Shown here piece after piece: positions 25,005 through 33,026 of a DNA stretch of 64,000 nt. This DNA comes from Chloroflexota bacterium (GTDB lineage: Bacteria > Chloroflexota > Anaerolineae > Anaerolineales > Villigracilaceae). How positions within the stretch are numbered: the first letter of the stretch is position 1; the number at the start of each line of letters is the position of its first letter. Both the position numbers and the translations under genes were made by a program. The notes below the pieces were generated by a model. That model was not told the origin of the DNA. It saw nothing but the letters and a program-made list of their open reading frames with translations, and made no database searches. The stretch is from positions 558,001 to 622,000 of the forward strand of contig JAIOOU010000004.1 of assembly GCA_021414245.1 (NCBI GenBank), in the 5' to 3' direction.

Positions 25005-25637
25005 ATGAAAATTCTTCTTTGTGACGACCAGGCTGTGATTCGCGATGGGCTTGAAATGCTTCTCACCCTTGAGAAGGATTTTCAAGTGGTGGGTTCCGCC
25101 CAGGATGGAGCAGAGGCTGTGGAACTCGCCGCACAAAAACAACCGGACCTGATTCTGATGGACCTGAAGATGCCGATCATGAACGGCATCGAAGCCACGC
25201 GCCAGATCCGCTCGAAATTTCCCAATATCAAGATCCTGGTCCTGACCACCTACGACGACGATGAGTGGGTCTTTGACGCCATCCGCGCGGGTGCCTCCGG
25301 GTATTTGTTGAAGGACACCTCCCGTCAGAAGATCGTCGAAGCCATCCGCGGGACCATGGAAGGCAAGTCTTTTGTGGACCCTGCGATCGCCGGTAAATTA
25401 CTTAACCAGGTGGCCAGCAAGCAGACCCAGCCTGCCTCTGTTTTGACAGGCAAGCTCACCGAGCGCGAATTGGATGTCTTACGATTGATCGCGAAGGGAA
25501 TTAATAACGGCGAGATCGCGGCCCGGCTGCATTTATCCGAAGGAACGGTTAGAAATCACGTCAGCGCAATTTTGGAAAAGCTGGGCGTCTCCGACAGGAC
25601 CCAGGCCGCTGTCATCGCAATCCAGCATGGATTGTGA
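25005..25637 (+). CDS. NarL/LiaR-type response regulator
   Basis: A 210-residue regulator with an intact receiver (LLCDDQAVIRDGLEML; Asp in PDLILMDLKMP about residue 53; Thr in VLTTYDDD; Lys in GYLLKDTS) and a LuxR-type helix-turn-helix (LTERELDVLRLIAKGINNGEI then GTVRNHVSAILEKLGV). It pairs with the DesK-like kinase just upstream. CAGGAAACCC before the ATG provides a ribosome site. The 20-bp palindrome in front of the kinase and gtrA is a plausible target, which would link this system to envelope glycosylation genes. It converges on rsmG with one base between stop codons. Confidence 0.92.
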   Translation: MKILLCDDQAVIRDGLEMLLTLEKDFQVVGSAQDGAEAVELAAQKQPDLILMDLKMPIMNGIEATRQIRSKFPNIKILVLTTYDDDEWVFDAIRAGASGYLLKDTSRQKIVEAIRGTMEGKSFVDPAIAGKLLNQVASKQTQPASVLTGKLTERELDVLRLIAKGINNGEIAARLHLSEGTVRNHVSAILEKLGVSDRTQAAVIAIQHGL

Positions 25638-25638
25638 G

Positions 25639-26349
25639 TTACAAAGGCACCTTGGCCGGCATGCCTGCATTGCGCGGATACTTCGGAGGGGTGGCGGCCA
25701 CCTTGTCCACCAGCACCAGATAGCGGTCATCGGCCACGCCGGGCAGATTGACCGGGATCAATTGCTTTAGTTTTCCACCCAGTAGTTTCATGGCCTTTTC
25801 AGCGGACTGCGCTTCGGCGGGTCCGCTTTCGCCTTTTTGCGCGAGTACTGTTCCCCCGATCCTTACCAGTGGAAGCAAATATTCGCTCAATACATTCATG
25901 TTCGCAACCGCGCGGGCCACGGCCCAGTCATAGGTTTCGCGCTGTCCGGATTTTTGTCCCATATCCTCGGCTCTGGCCTGAATCACATTCACGTTTTCCA
26001 AGCCGAGTATATCCACAATGTGCTGGCAGAATTTAACCTTTTTGCCCACCGATTCGACCAGGGTCAGCTGCATGGATGGGTAAAGGATTTTCAGGGGAAT
26101 GCCCGGAAAGCCCGCACCCGTGCCCACATCAATGAGACGATGCGGAGGGCCGGCCTTCCAGGCCAGTACGCACGAAAAAGAATCCAGAAAATGTTTGGTA
26201 CGGATCGATTCCACGTCCCGAATGGCTGTCAGGTTGAATTTTTGATTCCAGTCCAGCAATTCATGCTCAAAGGTGGTCAATGCCAGAATGTGCCTGCCCG
26301 TCAGATGAACATTGAAAAGCGACAGTGCCTCGCGGGCTAAATTTTCCAT
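25639..26349 (-). CDS. rsmG: 16S rRNA (guanine-527-N7) methyltransferase RsmG
   Basis: A 236-residue GidB/RsmG protein: LLDWNQKFNLTAIRDVESI, KHFLDSFSCVLAW, the SAM-binding LIDVGTGAGFPGIPLKI (about residues 70-86), LVESVGKKVKFCQHI, and VARAVANMNVLSEYLLPLV. The enzyme methylates G527 in the decoding region of 16S rRNA; its loss gives low-level streptomycin resistance. It lacks gidA next door, unlike many genomes. The -10 TATAAT (26361-26356) lies six bases before the ATG and there is no Shine-Dalgarno, so the message is probably leaderless. That -10 abuts the terminator of the upstream lipoprotein gene. Confidence 0.95.
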   Translation of the reverse strand: MENLAREALSLFNVHLTGRHILALTTFEHELLDWNQKFNLTAIRDVESIRTKHFLDSFSCVLAWKAGPPHRLIDVGTGAGFPGIPLKILYPSMQLTLVESVGKKVKFCQHIVDILGLENVNVIQARAEDMGQKSGQRETYDWAVARAVANMNVLSEYLLPLVRIGGTVLAQKGESGPAEAQSAEKAMKLLGGKLKQLIPVNLPGVADDRYLVLVDKVAATPPKYPRNAGMPAKVPL

Positions 26350-26360
26350 GTGGTGATTAT

Positions 26361-26402
26361 AGCAAAAAGGGAGGCCGCCATCCGGCGGCCTCCCTTTTTG
26401 CT
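26361..26402. terminator. Bidirectional-type 19-bp terminator after the DUF4349 gene
   Basis: AGCAAAAAGGGAGGCCGCC pairs perfectly with its complement around ATCC. T runs exist on both strands. It ends the DUF4349 transcript seven bases after its stop codon; its left edge is also the rsmG -10. Confidence 0.92.
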
Positions 26403-26409
26403 ATATGTT

Positions 26410-27363
26410 CTATTTCTTTTCCGCGGGGGTTTCCTGCGGCTGGTCCTTTTTCACTTTGTTGCCGCGCATCTTTCGGAAGAGGGCGCGCAGGCCCAGGAAT
26501 ACGAGGTACAGCGGAACACCGATCATGATCCATACCGGCAGAATGTAGATCACGAAGCGGATCAGGAATTCGACAAAGCCTTTTGTGAAATCAATCAGGT
26601 CCTGTACCGCCTGAAGTGCCACGCCTTTGGGTTCCCATTTGCCGATCACAAGGGGCTGCACGGTCTCCTCGGCAATAATGCGTATACTGACAGCGGAGAG
26701 CGATGCGGATTCGTCGTAGTACTTGATCTGGCCCTTGATCACTTCGATCTGTTCGCGATATGCGACCAGTTGATTGAAGATATTCACCACGTCCGTGGTA
26801 TCCGTGGCGTTTTCCAGGATGTCGTTCAACTGCGCCTCGGCCGTCTCGAGGTTCTTCAACCGGGATTGCAGGTCGACATACTCGGAGGTCACATCCTGGC
26901 CCGATACCGTCTCGGTTTGAACATCGACCACATCCTTTTTGATCTGGTCGAGCACCTCATCCAGTTTTTCGGCAGGCACCCGGATGACGATCTGCGCTTC
27001 GGGGACCTCAAGATTGTTGTTGGTATAGGATTTATACAAATTGGAGGAGACAACGAAACCGCCCATCTGTTCCGCCATGACCTGGATGTTCTTCATTCGT
27101 TCGCTGACATCCGAAACCACGATGGCGAGGTCGGCGTTCTTGATCACGATGCGGTTCACGTTCGCGGCGGGAAGCCCCGAGGTGTTGGATACGGCTACAT
27201 CCGGCGCGGGGGCCTCGGCGTAGAATTCCTGGGATGAGGCTGGTGCACCGCCGCCCATCGCCGGTGAATTATATGAAGCCGGACTTTCAGCGGAGCGCGC
27301 ACTTCCACAGGCCGCCAGAATAAAAACGGCGAGCATCATACTGACTGGCAATAATTTCTTCAT
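26410..27363 (-). CDS. DUF4349 lipoprotein
   Basis: A 317-residue lipoprotein. The signal LLPVSMMLAVFILAAC has the lipobox Cys near residue 19. A short linker leads into the DUF4349 domain (about 70-235: RIVIKNADLAIVVSDVSERM, MGGFVVSSN, VIRVPAEKLDEVLDQI, VTSEYVDLQSRLKNLETAEA with a predicted coiled coil, then YYDESASLSAVSIRI), a C-terminal membrane helix (about 275-300) and a charged cytoplasmic tail. Function is unknown; the coiled coil plus membrane helix suggests an envelope scaffold. AGGAGAAGAATC before the ATG at 27363 favours this start over one 13 codons upstream. Confidence 0.87.
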   Translation of the reverse strand: MKKLLPVSMMLAVFILAACGSARSAESPASYNSPAMGGGAPASSQEFYAEAPAPDVAVSNTSGLPAANVNRIVIKNADLAIVVSDVSERMKNIQVMAEQMGGFVVSSNLYKSYTNNNLEVPEAQIVIRVPAEKLDEVLDQIKKDVVDVQTETVSGQDVTSEYVDLQSRLKNLETAEAQLNDILENATDTTDVVNIFNQLVAYREQIEVIKGQIKYYDESASLSAVSIRIIAEETVQPLVIGKWEPKGVALQAVQDLIDFTKGFVEFLIRFVIYILPVWIMIGVPLYLVFLGLRALFRKMRGNKVKKDQPQETPAEKK

Positions 27364-27446
27364 GATTCTTCTCCTAATTCCTTTGGGATTTCTCTCTCCC
27401 AAAGGACGGACCTGAGCGGGAATTGGTTCCTGTTCTGAAAACTTGA

Positions 27447-28178
27447 TTACCAGCCTTCAGCCAGGCGGGCGGCGTGTTTTTCTGGCAGGCCCACTGCACG
27501 GATCCGCTCCTGCACCTCCGCAATGTCGTATTCCGCCCGGCGCGGGGTCCATGTACGCGCTTCGGTATCGTAGATGGCATAGGCAGCGCGCGGGTCGCGG
27601 TCACGAGGCTGGCCGACAGAACCCGGATTCAGGATCGATTTCGGCTGGAGCGCGATGGTAACATCCGGTTTGACCTGGTCGAGGCTGACCCGGTCCGTGT
27701 TCAGGTTCAGGGTGAATTTGCATTGAATATGCGAGTGCCCAACGAAGCACCAGGGGGTCTCGAAATGTTCAAAATTAAGTCGTGCAGACAGGGTGTTCAG
27801 GATGTACTCCCAGAGCGGGTCACGCGGACTCCCATGGGCAAGTGTGGCCTCTCCGCATACCTTGGCGTTGGAAGGCAGGGAGCGCAAAAAATCGACATTG
27901 CTGGCGCTGATGACTTTCTCGTGATAAGTCAGGGACCGGCGAGCATCGCCATTGAAGGTCTCAAGGGGCATTTTACCGATGACAGCCACATCATGGTTGC
28001 CAAGCATGCAGGTCAGATTCGGAATGTCGCGGATTTCCTCCACCACTGCATTCGGGTCCGGTCCGTAGCCAACAAGATCGCCAAGACACCAGGTTTCATC
28101 CACTGCGCCAGCATCCGCCAGAACGGCCATAAGGGCGGTGTAATTTGCATGAATATCCGACATAACCAAAACGCGCAT
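27447..28178 (-). CDS. Metallophosphoesterase, YfcE/MJ0936-like
   Basis: A 243-residue calcineurin-like phosphoesterase with all metal-binding motifs: MSDIHAN at the N-terminus, GDLVGYGPDP (about 33-42), GNHD (about 61-64), AHGSPRDP and GHSH (about 150). This family includes phosphodiesterases and protein phosphatases of bacteria; the substrate cannot be told. A GGAG site lies before the ATG and the coaBC stop is two bases upstream, so the two genes are co-translated from one transcript. Confidence 0.88.
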   Translation of the reverse strand: MRVLVMSDIHANYTALMAVLADAGAVDETWCLGDLVGYGPDPNAVVEEIRDIPNLTCMLGNHDVAVIGKMPLETFNGDARRSLTYHEKVISASNVDFLRSLPSNAKVCGEATLAHGSPRDPLWEYILNTLSARLNFEHFETPWCFVGHSHIQCKFTLNLNTDRVSLDQVKPDVTIALQPKSILNPGSVGQPRDRDPRAAYAIYDTEARTWTPRRAEYDIAEVQERIRAVGLPEKHAARLAEGW

Positions 28179-28180
28179 GT

Positions 28181-29386
28181 TTACTCCAACAGCCTTGATG
28201 TGTGTTCGATGATCTTTTCCGCCACTTTTTCCTTGCCTGTCAGCGGGAGGACCTCTTTTGTCCCATCCGGGAATAAAAGTGTAACCCGATTGGTGTCGAC
28301 TGCAAACCCTGCGTCCTTTGCAGATATGTCATTTGCGGCAATGAAATCCAATTGCTTGGACTGTAATTTTTCGGCTGCGTTTTCCAAAAGGTCGCGACTC
28401 TCCGCCGCAAAACCCACCACCACCCGAAAGCGCTTCGCCCCCGACCCTGAGCCTGCCACGGTCTTAAGAATATCGGGCGCCGCTTCGAGTTCGATTTGCG
28501 GAACCCCGTCCCGTTTTTTCATTTTGTCTGTTGCCATCGTCTTCGGGCGGAAATCCGCGGCGGCCGCAGCCATGATCAACGCATCCGCTTGTTCCGCAAG
28601 GACGGCATTCAACATTTCCTGCGCGCTGTTCACTTTGACCAGGCGCGCTCCCACAGGCGGAGTCAATGCCGTGGGCGCGGTGATCAGGCACACGTCCGCG
28701 CCTGAATCGAGAGCTGCCTGGGCGAGGGCATATCCCTGTTTGCCCGAGGAATGATTGGTGATGACGCGTACCGGGTCGAGGGCTTCCTGTGTCCCGCCTG
28801 CAGTGACAAGTACTTTTTTCCCGGCCAGGATTCCTTTTTTGCCAAGCGCAATCCGGATATGACCGAGGATCTCCGCAGGTTCAATCATACGGCCTGTGCC
28901 TTTCAATCCAGATGCAAGATGACCTTCAGCGGGACCAACGACAATGACTCCGCGTTCCCTGAGTTTGGATAGATTTTCCTGTGTGGCCGGGTGATCGAAC
29001 ATGCCGCCGTCCATGGCAGGCGCGATCAATAGGGGGCATGTCGCGGCCAATGCGGTGACCGTCAAAAGGTTGTCTGCGAGACCGTGGGCAAGTTTGGCGA
29101 TCGTGTCGGCGGTACACGGCGCGATCACGAACAGGTCGGCTGTTTTTCCAAAGCTGACATGCAGAACATGCGCTTCATTGCCCCACAGATCCTGGTCAGT
29201 GTAGGCCCGCCGGCCTGTAACAGATTGGAAGGTGAGGGGGGTGACGAATTTTTCGCCCGCCCCGGTCAGGATTACATCCACCTGTGCGCCCGCCTGGGCC
29301 AGTTTGGAAGCCAGATCTGCTGATTTATAACCTGCGATGGAACCTGTCACACCAAGCAGGATGTGTTTACCGGAAAAAACAGACAT
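28181..29386 (-). CDS. coaBC: Bifunctional phosphopantothenoylcysteine synthetase/decarboxylase
   Basis: A 401-residue CoaBC, which makes 4'-phosphopantetheine for coenzyme A in two steps. The N-terminal flavoprotein decarboxylase (about 1-180) shows GVTGSIAGYKSADLASKL, the catalytic-region APAMDGGMF with the PAMN-like motif reading PAMD, and FVTPLTFQSVTG. The C-terminal CTP-dependent ligase (about 185-400) shows VTAGGTQEALDPVRVITN, NHSSGKQGYALAQ and KRFRVVVGFAAES. A TATAAT (29400-29395) eight bases before the ATG indicates a leaderless message; the gene is divergent from the aromatic operon, whose promoter starts under 30 bases away. Confidence 0.93.
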   Translation of the reverse strand: MSVFSGKHILLGVTGSIAGYKSADLASKLAQAGAQVDVILTGAGEKFVTPLTFQSVTGRRAYTDQDLWGNEAHVLHVSFGKTADLFVIAPCTADTIAKLAHGLADNLLTVTALAATCPLLIAPAMDGGMFDHPATQENLSKLRERGVIVVGPAEGHLASGLKGTGRMIEPAEILGHIRIALGKKGILAGKKVLVTAGGTQEALDPVRVITNHSSGKQGYALAQAALDSGADVCLITAPTALTPPVGARLVKVNSAQEMLNAVLAEQADALIMAAAAADFRPKTMATDKMKKRDGVPQIELEAAPDILKTVAGSGSGAKRFRVVVGFAAESRDLLENAAEKLQSKQLDFIAANDISAKDAGFAVDTNRVTLLFPDGTKEVLPLTGKEKVAEKIIEHTSRLLE

Positions 29387-29427
29387 ATGCGTTGATTATA
29401 CTTCCAACTCCACGGGAAAATTGCCCC

Positions 29428-29456
29428 TTGACGCATCCGTCCGACACGCATAGAAT
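29428..29456 (+). promoter_or_regulatory. Promoter of the aromatic amino acid operon
   Basis: TTGACG (29428-29433) and TAGAAT (29451-29456) with exactly 17 bases between are the best sigma-70-type pair in the window. The leader-peptide ATG follows ten bases after the -10. Confidence 0.75.
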
Positions 29457-29466
29457 TGCGCCCAAT

Positions 29467-29544
29467 ATGCTTAAGTCGGCCCGTTGGTTTGCGTTTTACT
29501 TTTATTACGGTTTCCAGGACCTGGTTGCCGTTGGTGGCGCTTAA
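29467..29544 (+). CDS. Aromatic leader peptide of a predicted attenuator
   Basis: A 25-codon frame from ATG 29467 to TAA 29544. Its residues 7-16 read [10 protein letters not shown]: one Trp, four Phe and three Tyr in ten codons (29485-29514). The window holds no other short frame like it. It sits between the operon promoter and a 15-bp terminator (29570-29603) upstream of genes for aromatic synthesis, exactly where ribosome-mediated attenuators place their leader peptides (compare pheA and trp leaders of enterobacteria). When charged tRNA-Phe/Tyr/Trp is scarce the ribosome would stall on this run. GGTGGCGCTT (29533-29542), spanning the last codons, can partly pair with the 5' arm of the terminator and may be the antiterminator strand. 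Inference from layout; not known to me from this phylum. Confidence 0.7.
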   Translation: MLKSARWFAFYFYYGFQDLVAVGGA

Positions 29545-29569
29545 GTAGACAGAAAACATCCCTGTATGC

Positions 29570-29603
29570 AAAAAGAGCGAGACCACACGGTCTCGCTCTT
29601 TTT
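29570..29603 (+). terminator. Attenuator terminator of the aromatic operon
   Basis: AAAAAGAGCGAGACC pairs perfectly with GGTCTCGCTCTTTTT around ACAC, ending in a T run. It lies between the leader peptide and the first structural gene (start 29631), so it must be read through for the operon to be expressed. Confidence 0.88.
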
Positions 29604-29630
29604 ATTTCCTTTGTTCTCAAGGAGCAGTCA

Positions 29631-30002
29631 ATGGCAATTCGCGGGATTCGCGGTGCAACCACCGTTTCAACTGATGAACCTGATTTAATTCTCGAAGCCA
29701 CGCGGGAATTACTGGAGGCAATTCTGGATGCAAATGCTGGCATGCAGCCGGAGGATGTCGGCAGCGCACTCTTCACCGTGACGGACGATCTCGCCTCGAC
29801 CTTTCCCGCCCAGGCCGCGCGTCAGATGGGCTGGGGACTTGTCCCGATGATGTGCGCAAGGGAAATTCCCGTCCCGGGCAGCCTGCGCAGGGTCATTCGT
29901 GTGCTGGTGCACTGGAACACCGAAATGCCGCAAAATCAGATCACACATGTATACCTGCGCGATGCGGTCAAACTAAGGCCCGACCTGATTGCGGCACAGT
30001 AA
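29631..30002 (+). CDS. aroH: Chorismate mutase, AroH class
   Basis: A 123-residue protein of the Bacillus subtilis AroH fold (trimeric, not the AroQ helical type): [21 protein letters not shown] at the start, a central [16 protein letters not shown] region, [23 protein letters not shown] holding the catalytic Arg, Cys and Glu pocket, and [19 protein letters not shown] at the end. It converts chorismate to prephenate, the first committed step to Tyr and Phe. The start is the ATG preceded by AAGGAG (29619-29624), just past the attenuator. First structural gene of the aromatic operon. Confidence 0.95.
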   Translation: MAIRGIRGATTVSTDEPDLILEATRELLEAILDANAGMQPEDVGSALFTVTDDLASTFPAQAARQMGWGLVPMMCAREIPVPGSLRRVIRVLVHWNTEMPQNQITHVYLRDAVKLRPDLIAAQ

Positions 30003-30023
30003 ATATCTTTAGGAGAAATCATC

Positions 30024-31082
30024 ATGATGATCATAATGAAGGCCGGTGCCACGCCCCAGGAAGTGGAGGCGGTCATTGCCCAGATCAAATCCATGGGACT
30101 GGCCGTCCACCTGTCACAGGGAGTCGAAGCAACCATTATCGGTGCAATCGGCGAGACCCATGCCATTCCCATAGAGCGTTTTGAAGGTCTGGATGGCGTG
30201 GAGCTCGTCCAGCGCATCACCCAGCCGTATAAACTGGCTTCCCGTCAGTTCCATCCGGAAGATTCCGTGATCCCCTTAAGCAACTTCGCTGTCGGCGGGA
30301 ATGAGATTGCAATAATCGCAGGCCCATGCTCCGTGGAGAGTCGCTCACAGATCATTGAAACAGCCATCGCTGTGAAAGAGGCGGGGGCGTCCGCTTTGCG
30401 CGGGGGAGTGTTCAAGCCGCGCACATCGCCCTATGCGTTTCAGGGACTTGGTGAGGAAGGCCTCGAACTTCTCGCCGAGGCGCGTGAGAAAACGGGCCTG
30501 CCCATTGTGGTCGAGATCATGTCACAGGTGCAGTTGGATTTGATGTTGAAATATGTGGACGTGTTTCAGGTGGGTGCGCGCAACATGCAGAATTTCAATT
30601 TATTGCGTGCCATCGGCGAAACCCGCACCGCGGTCCTGCTCAAGCGTGGACTTTCCGCAACCATCGAGGAGTTGTTGATGTCTGCGGAATACATACTGGC
30701 CGGGGGAAACACCCGTGTGATGTTGTGCGAGCGCGGCATTCGCACGTTTGAAACCTCCACCCGCAATACAACCGACATCAATGCAATTCCTGTCTTGAAG
30801 AACCTGACTCATCTTCCCGTTATTTTGGATCCAAGCCATTCCACGGGTCATGCGGATTATGTTGCCGCCATTGCGCGTGCGGGCATTGCCGCAGGGGCAG
30901 ATGGTCTGATTATCGAAGTTCATCCCGACCCTGCGAAGGCGGTTTCGGATGGGAAACAATCCCTCAGGCCCGAGAAATTTGCCCAAATGGTCCACCAGGC
31001 CGGTCAAATTGCGCAGATCATGGGTCGCAGGCTGGCGTCGACTCAGGGAAGTGCCCAGCCATTGAAACAGGGCTGGGCGTAA
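30024..31082 (+). CDS. aroF: 3-deoxy-7-phosphoheptulonate (DAHP) synthase, copy 1
   Basis: A 352-residue DAHP synthase of the Thermotoga/Bacillus subtype (type I beta), which condenses phosphoenolpyruvate and erythrose 4-phosphate as the first shikimate step. An N-terminal ferredoxin-like regulatory domain (about 1-70, IMKAGATPQEVEAVIAQI) precedes the TIM barrel with IAGPCSVESRSQI (about 100), GGVFKPRTSPYAFQGLG, QVGARNMQNFNLLRAIG, MLCERGIRTFE, DPSHSTG and EVHPDPAKAVSDGKQSL. In Thermotoga the N-terminal domain mediates Tyr/Phe inhibition. AGGAGAAATC precedes the start. A second, similar copy follows 56 bases later. Confidence 0.94.
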   Translation: MMIIMKAGATPQEVEAVIAQIKSMGLAVHLSQGVEATIIGAIGETHAIPIERFEGLDGVELVQRITQPYKLASRQFHPEDSVIPLSNFAVGGNEIAIIAGPCSVESRSQIIETAIAVKEAGASALRGGVFKPRTSPYAFQGLGEEGLELLAEAREKTGLPIVVEIMSQVQLDLMLKYVDVFQVGARNMQNFNLLRAIGETRTAVLLKRGLSATIEELLMSAEYILAGGNTRVMLCERGIRTFETSTRNTTDINAIPVLKNLTHLPVILDPSHSTGHADYVAAIARAGIAAGADGLIIEVHPDPAKAVSDGKQSLRPEKFAQMVHQAGQIAQIMGRRLASTQGSAQPLKQGWA

Positions 31083-31138
31083 ATATTTCGCAGCGACAGG
31101 ATCGGCCTGCCGGGTAAAATGGAAAAGGAAAAAACAAC

Positions 31139-32173
31139 ATGATGATCATTATGCAACCAGGCGCTCCGAGGGAGCAGATCGATGCCGTCATTGCCGAGAT
31201 CGAAAAACAAAAATTATCCTCACATCCCATCTTTGGCGTCGAACAAACCATCATCGGCGCGGTCGGTGACGGACATTATGTTGCCAGGGAGATTTTTGAG
31301 GCCTTGCCGGGTGTGATGGAGGTCCAGCGCATATCCAAGCCGTACAAACTCGCCTCCCGTCAATTCCATGAACAGGATTCCGTTTTTGAACTCGATGGTT
31401 TCACGGTGGGCGGCACGGAAATTCCGATTATTGCAGGTCCCTGCTCGGTGGAATCACGCGAACAAATTTTGGAAATTGCCCAGGCTGTCAAGGAAGCCGG
31501 GGGCAATGCCCTGCGCGGCGGCGTCTTCAAGCCGCGCACATCCCCTTATGCATTTCAAGGCCTCGGTGAAGAGGGACTCGAATATATGGCGGAAGCCCGC
31601 GAACGGACAGGCCTGCCCATCGTTGTGGAGGTAATGGCTGTCTCGCAGATTGCCATGATGGAAAAATATGTGGATGTCTTCCAGCTGGGTGCACGCAACA
31701 TGCAGAACTTCAACCTGCTGCGTGCCATTGGCGAGACCCGCACGCCCGTGCTTTTCAAGCGCGGCATGTCCGCCACCATCGAGGAAATGCTCATGGCCAG
31801 CGAATACATTCTCAGCGGCGGTAACACGCGCGTCATTCTTTGCGAGCGCGGCATCCGTACCTTTGAGACCGCCACCCGTAATACCACCGACATCAACGCC
31901 ATCCCCGTGTTGAAAAAACTGACCCATCTTCCGGTCATCATTGACCCGAGTCATTCCACCGGTGATTCCGCTTTTGTTTCCTCCATCGCAAAAGCGGGTA
32001 TCGCTGCGGGCGCCGACGGGGTGATCGTTGAAGTGCACCAGGATCCCGCCCATGCCATCTCGGATGGCAAGCAGTCGCTCACACCGGAAGCCTTTGCCAA
32101 AATGGTGAAGCAGATCAAGGCGGTGGCGGAAGCGGTCGATCGTCGTCTCGTAAGCCAACATGCCGCAGCCTGA
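31139..32173 (+). CDS. aroF: 3-deoxy-7-phosphoheptulonate (DAHP) synthase, copy 2
   Basis: A 344-residue paralog of the preceding gene, with the same N-terminal ferredoxin-like domain (IMQPGAPREQIDAVIAEIEK) and complete catalytic barrel (IAGPCSVESREQI, GGVFKPRTSPYAF, QLGARNMQNFNLL, DPSHSTGDS, EVHQDPAHAISDGKQSL). The two differ most in the N-terminal domain and C-terminal tail, which suggests different effector responses, for example one sensitive to Tyr and one to Phe. Both keep all catalytic residues I can identify. Its end overlaps tyrA by 14 bases. Confidence 0.94.
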   Translation: MMIIMQPGAPREQIDAVIAEIEKQKLSSHPIFGVEQTIIGAVGDGHYVAREIFEALPGVMEVQRISKPYKLASRQFHEQDSVFELDGFTVGGTEIPIIAGPCSVESREQILEIAQAVKEAGGNALRGGVFKPRTSPYAFQGLGEEGLEYMAEARERTGLPIVVEVMAVSQIAMMEKYVDVFQLGARNMQNFNLLRAIGETRTPVLFKRGMSATIEEMLMASEYILSGGNTRVILCERGIRTFETATRNTTDINAIPVLKKLTHLPVIIDPSHSTGDSAFVSSIAKAGIAAGADGVIVEVHQDPAHAISDGKQSLTPEAFAKMVKQIKAVAEAVDRRLVSQHAAA

Positions 32174-33026
32174 CTTTAATCTCGCGCAGTCCAAAATCGC
32201 AATCATCGGATTGGGATTGATGGGCGGTTCACTGGCACTGGGACTGCGTGGCAAATGCGCCGCGCTCTATGGGATCGACCCGCATCTCCCCACGCTTGAG
32301 CTGGCCCTCTCCCAACAGATCGTGGATTACGCTGACAGTGACCCTGCCAAACTTCTCCCCGAGGTGGACCTTGTGATCCTGTCCGCGCCCGTACCCGCGA
32401 TTTTGACTCTGCTCGAACAGCTGCCTGGATTGATATCAAATTCCTGCATCGTTATGGACCTGGGTTCCACGAAAGGATTGATCGTTGAATCCATGTCACG
32501 CCTGCCCGAACGCTTCGACCCTGTTGGCGGACATCCGATCTGCGGCAAGGAAAAACTTTCGCTTGCCAACGCCGAACGGACTCTGTACTATGCCGCCCCC
32601 TTTTTAATCACCCCTCTGGAGAGAACGTCCCCACGGGCCCTGTCTGCCGCGAATCAAATCATCGAGACTCTCGGCGCAAAAGGGAAAATTCTCGATGCCG
32701 CCGAACACGACCGCATTCTCTCATCCACGAGTCATTTGCCGTTTCTGGTTTCTTCCGCCCTTGCGCTCGCAACTCCGATGGATGTTGCGCCATTTGCCGG
32801 CCCGGGCTTTAAATCCGCCAGCAGGCTGGCAGGGACACCTTCGTCCATGATGCTGGGCGTCCTGCAATCCAACCGCGAAAACATATTGAACGCGCTTCAT
32901 GGAATGCAAAGCCAGCTGGCGGAGATCGAATCCGCTTTAACTTTAAGCGATTTCCCAAAACTTGAATCTCTTATGAACGAGGCGCAGGAAAACATCAGGC
33001 ATTTGCACAATGAATCCTCCACTTAA
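32160..33026 (+). CDS. tyrA: Prephenate dehydrogenase
   Basis: A 288-residue NAD(P)-dependent enzyme that converts prephenate to 4-hydroxyphenylpyruvate for tyrosine. The N-terminal Rossmann fold has IAIIGLGLMGGSLALGL (about 12-28) with acidic IDPH at the end of the second strand (NAD preference); the catalytic HPICGKEKLS (about 125) carries the His typical of TyrA; a helical dimerisation domain follows (HDRILSSTSHLPFLVSSALA, GPGFKSASRLAGTPSSMM). There is no ACT domain, so feedback control is likely to sit elsewhere. It overlaps the upstream DAHP synthase and the downstream aroA (17 bases). Confidence 0.94.
   Translation: MPQPDFNLAQSKIAIIGLGLMGGSLALGLRGKCAALYGIDPHLPTLELALSQQIVDYADSDPAKLLPEVDLVILSAPVPAILTLLEQLPGLISNSCIVMDLGSTKGLIVESMSRLPERFDPVGGHPICGKEKLSLANAERTLYYAAPFLITPLERTSPRALSAANQIIETLGAKGKILDAAEHDRILSSTSHLPFLVSSALALATPMDVAPFAGPGFKSASRLAGTPSSMMLGVLQSNRENILNALHGMQSQLAEIESALTLSDFPKLESLMNEAQENIRHLHNESST

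Noticed and set aside
24961-25023. 20-codon frame after a TATAAT at the end of the DesK-like kinase gene
   Set aside because: It overlaps the regulator start, has no notable composition, and the regulator has its own ribosome site; probably chance.
26350-27237. 295-codon plus-strand open frame
   Set aside because: It begins in the terminator and runs antisense to the DUF4349 lipoprotein; His/Asp-rich composition is typical of an antisense reading.
27474-28754. Long 426-codon plus-strand open frame
   Set aside because: It is antisense to the metallophosphoesterase and coaBC genes, whose motifs are complete; high GC makes long antisense frames common here.
29400-29640. T-box riboswitch controlling the aromatic operon
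   Set aside because: The leader is only about 170 bases to the first gene, with no T-box sequence or long specifier stem; the aromatic-rich short frame explains the region better.
31454-32254. 266-codon minus-strand open frame
   Set aside because: Antisense to the second DAHP synthase and tyrA; no independent support.
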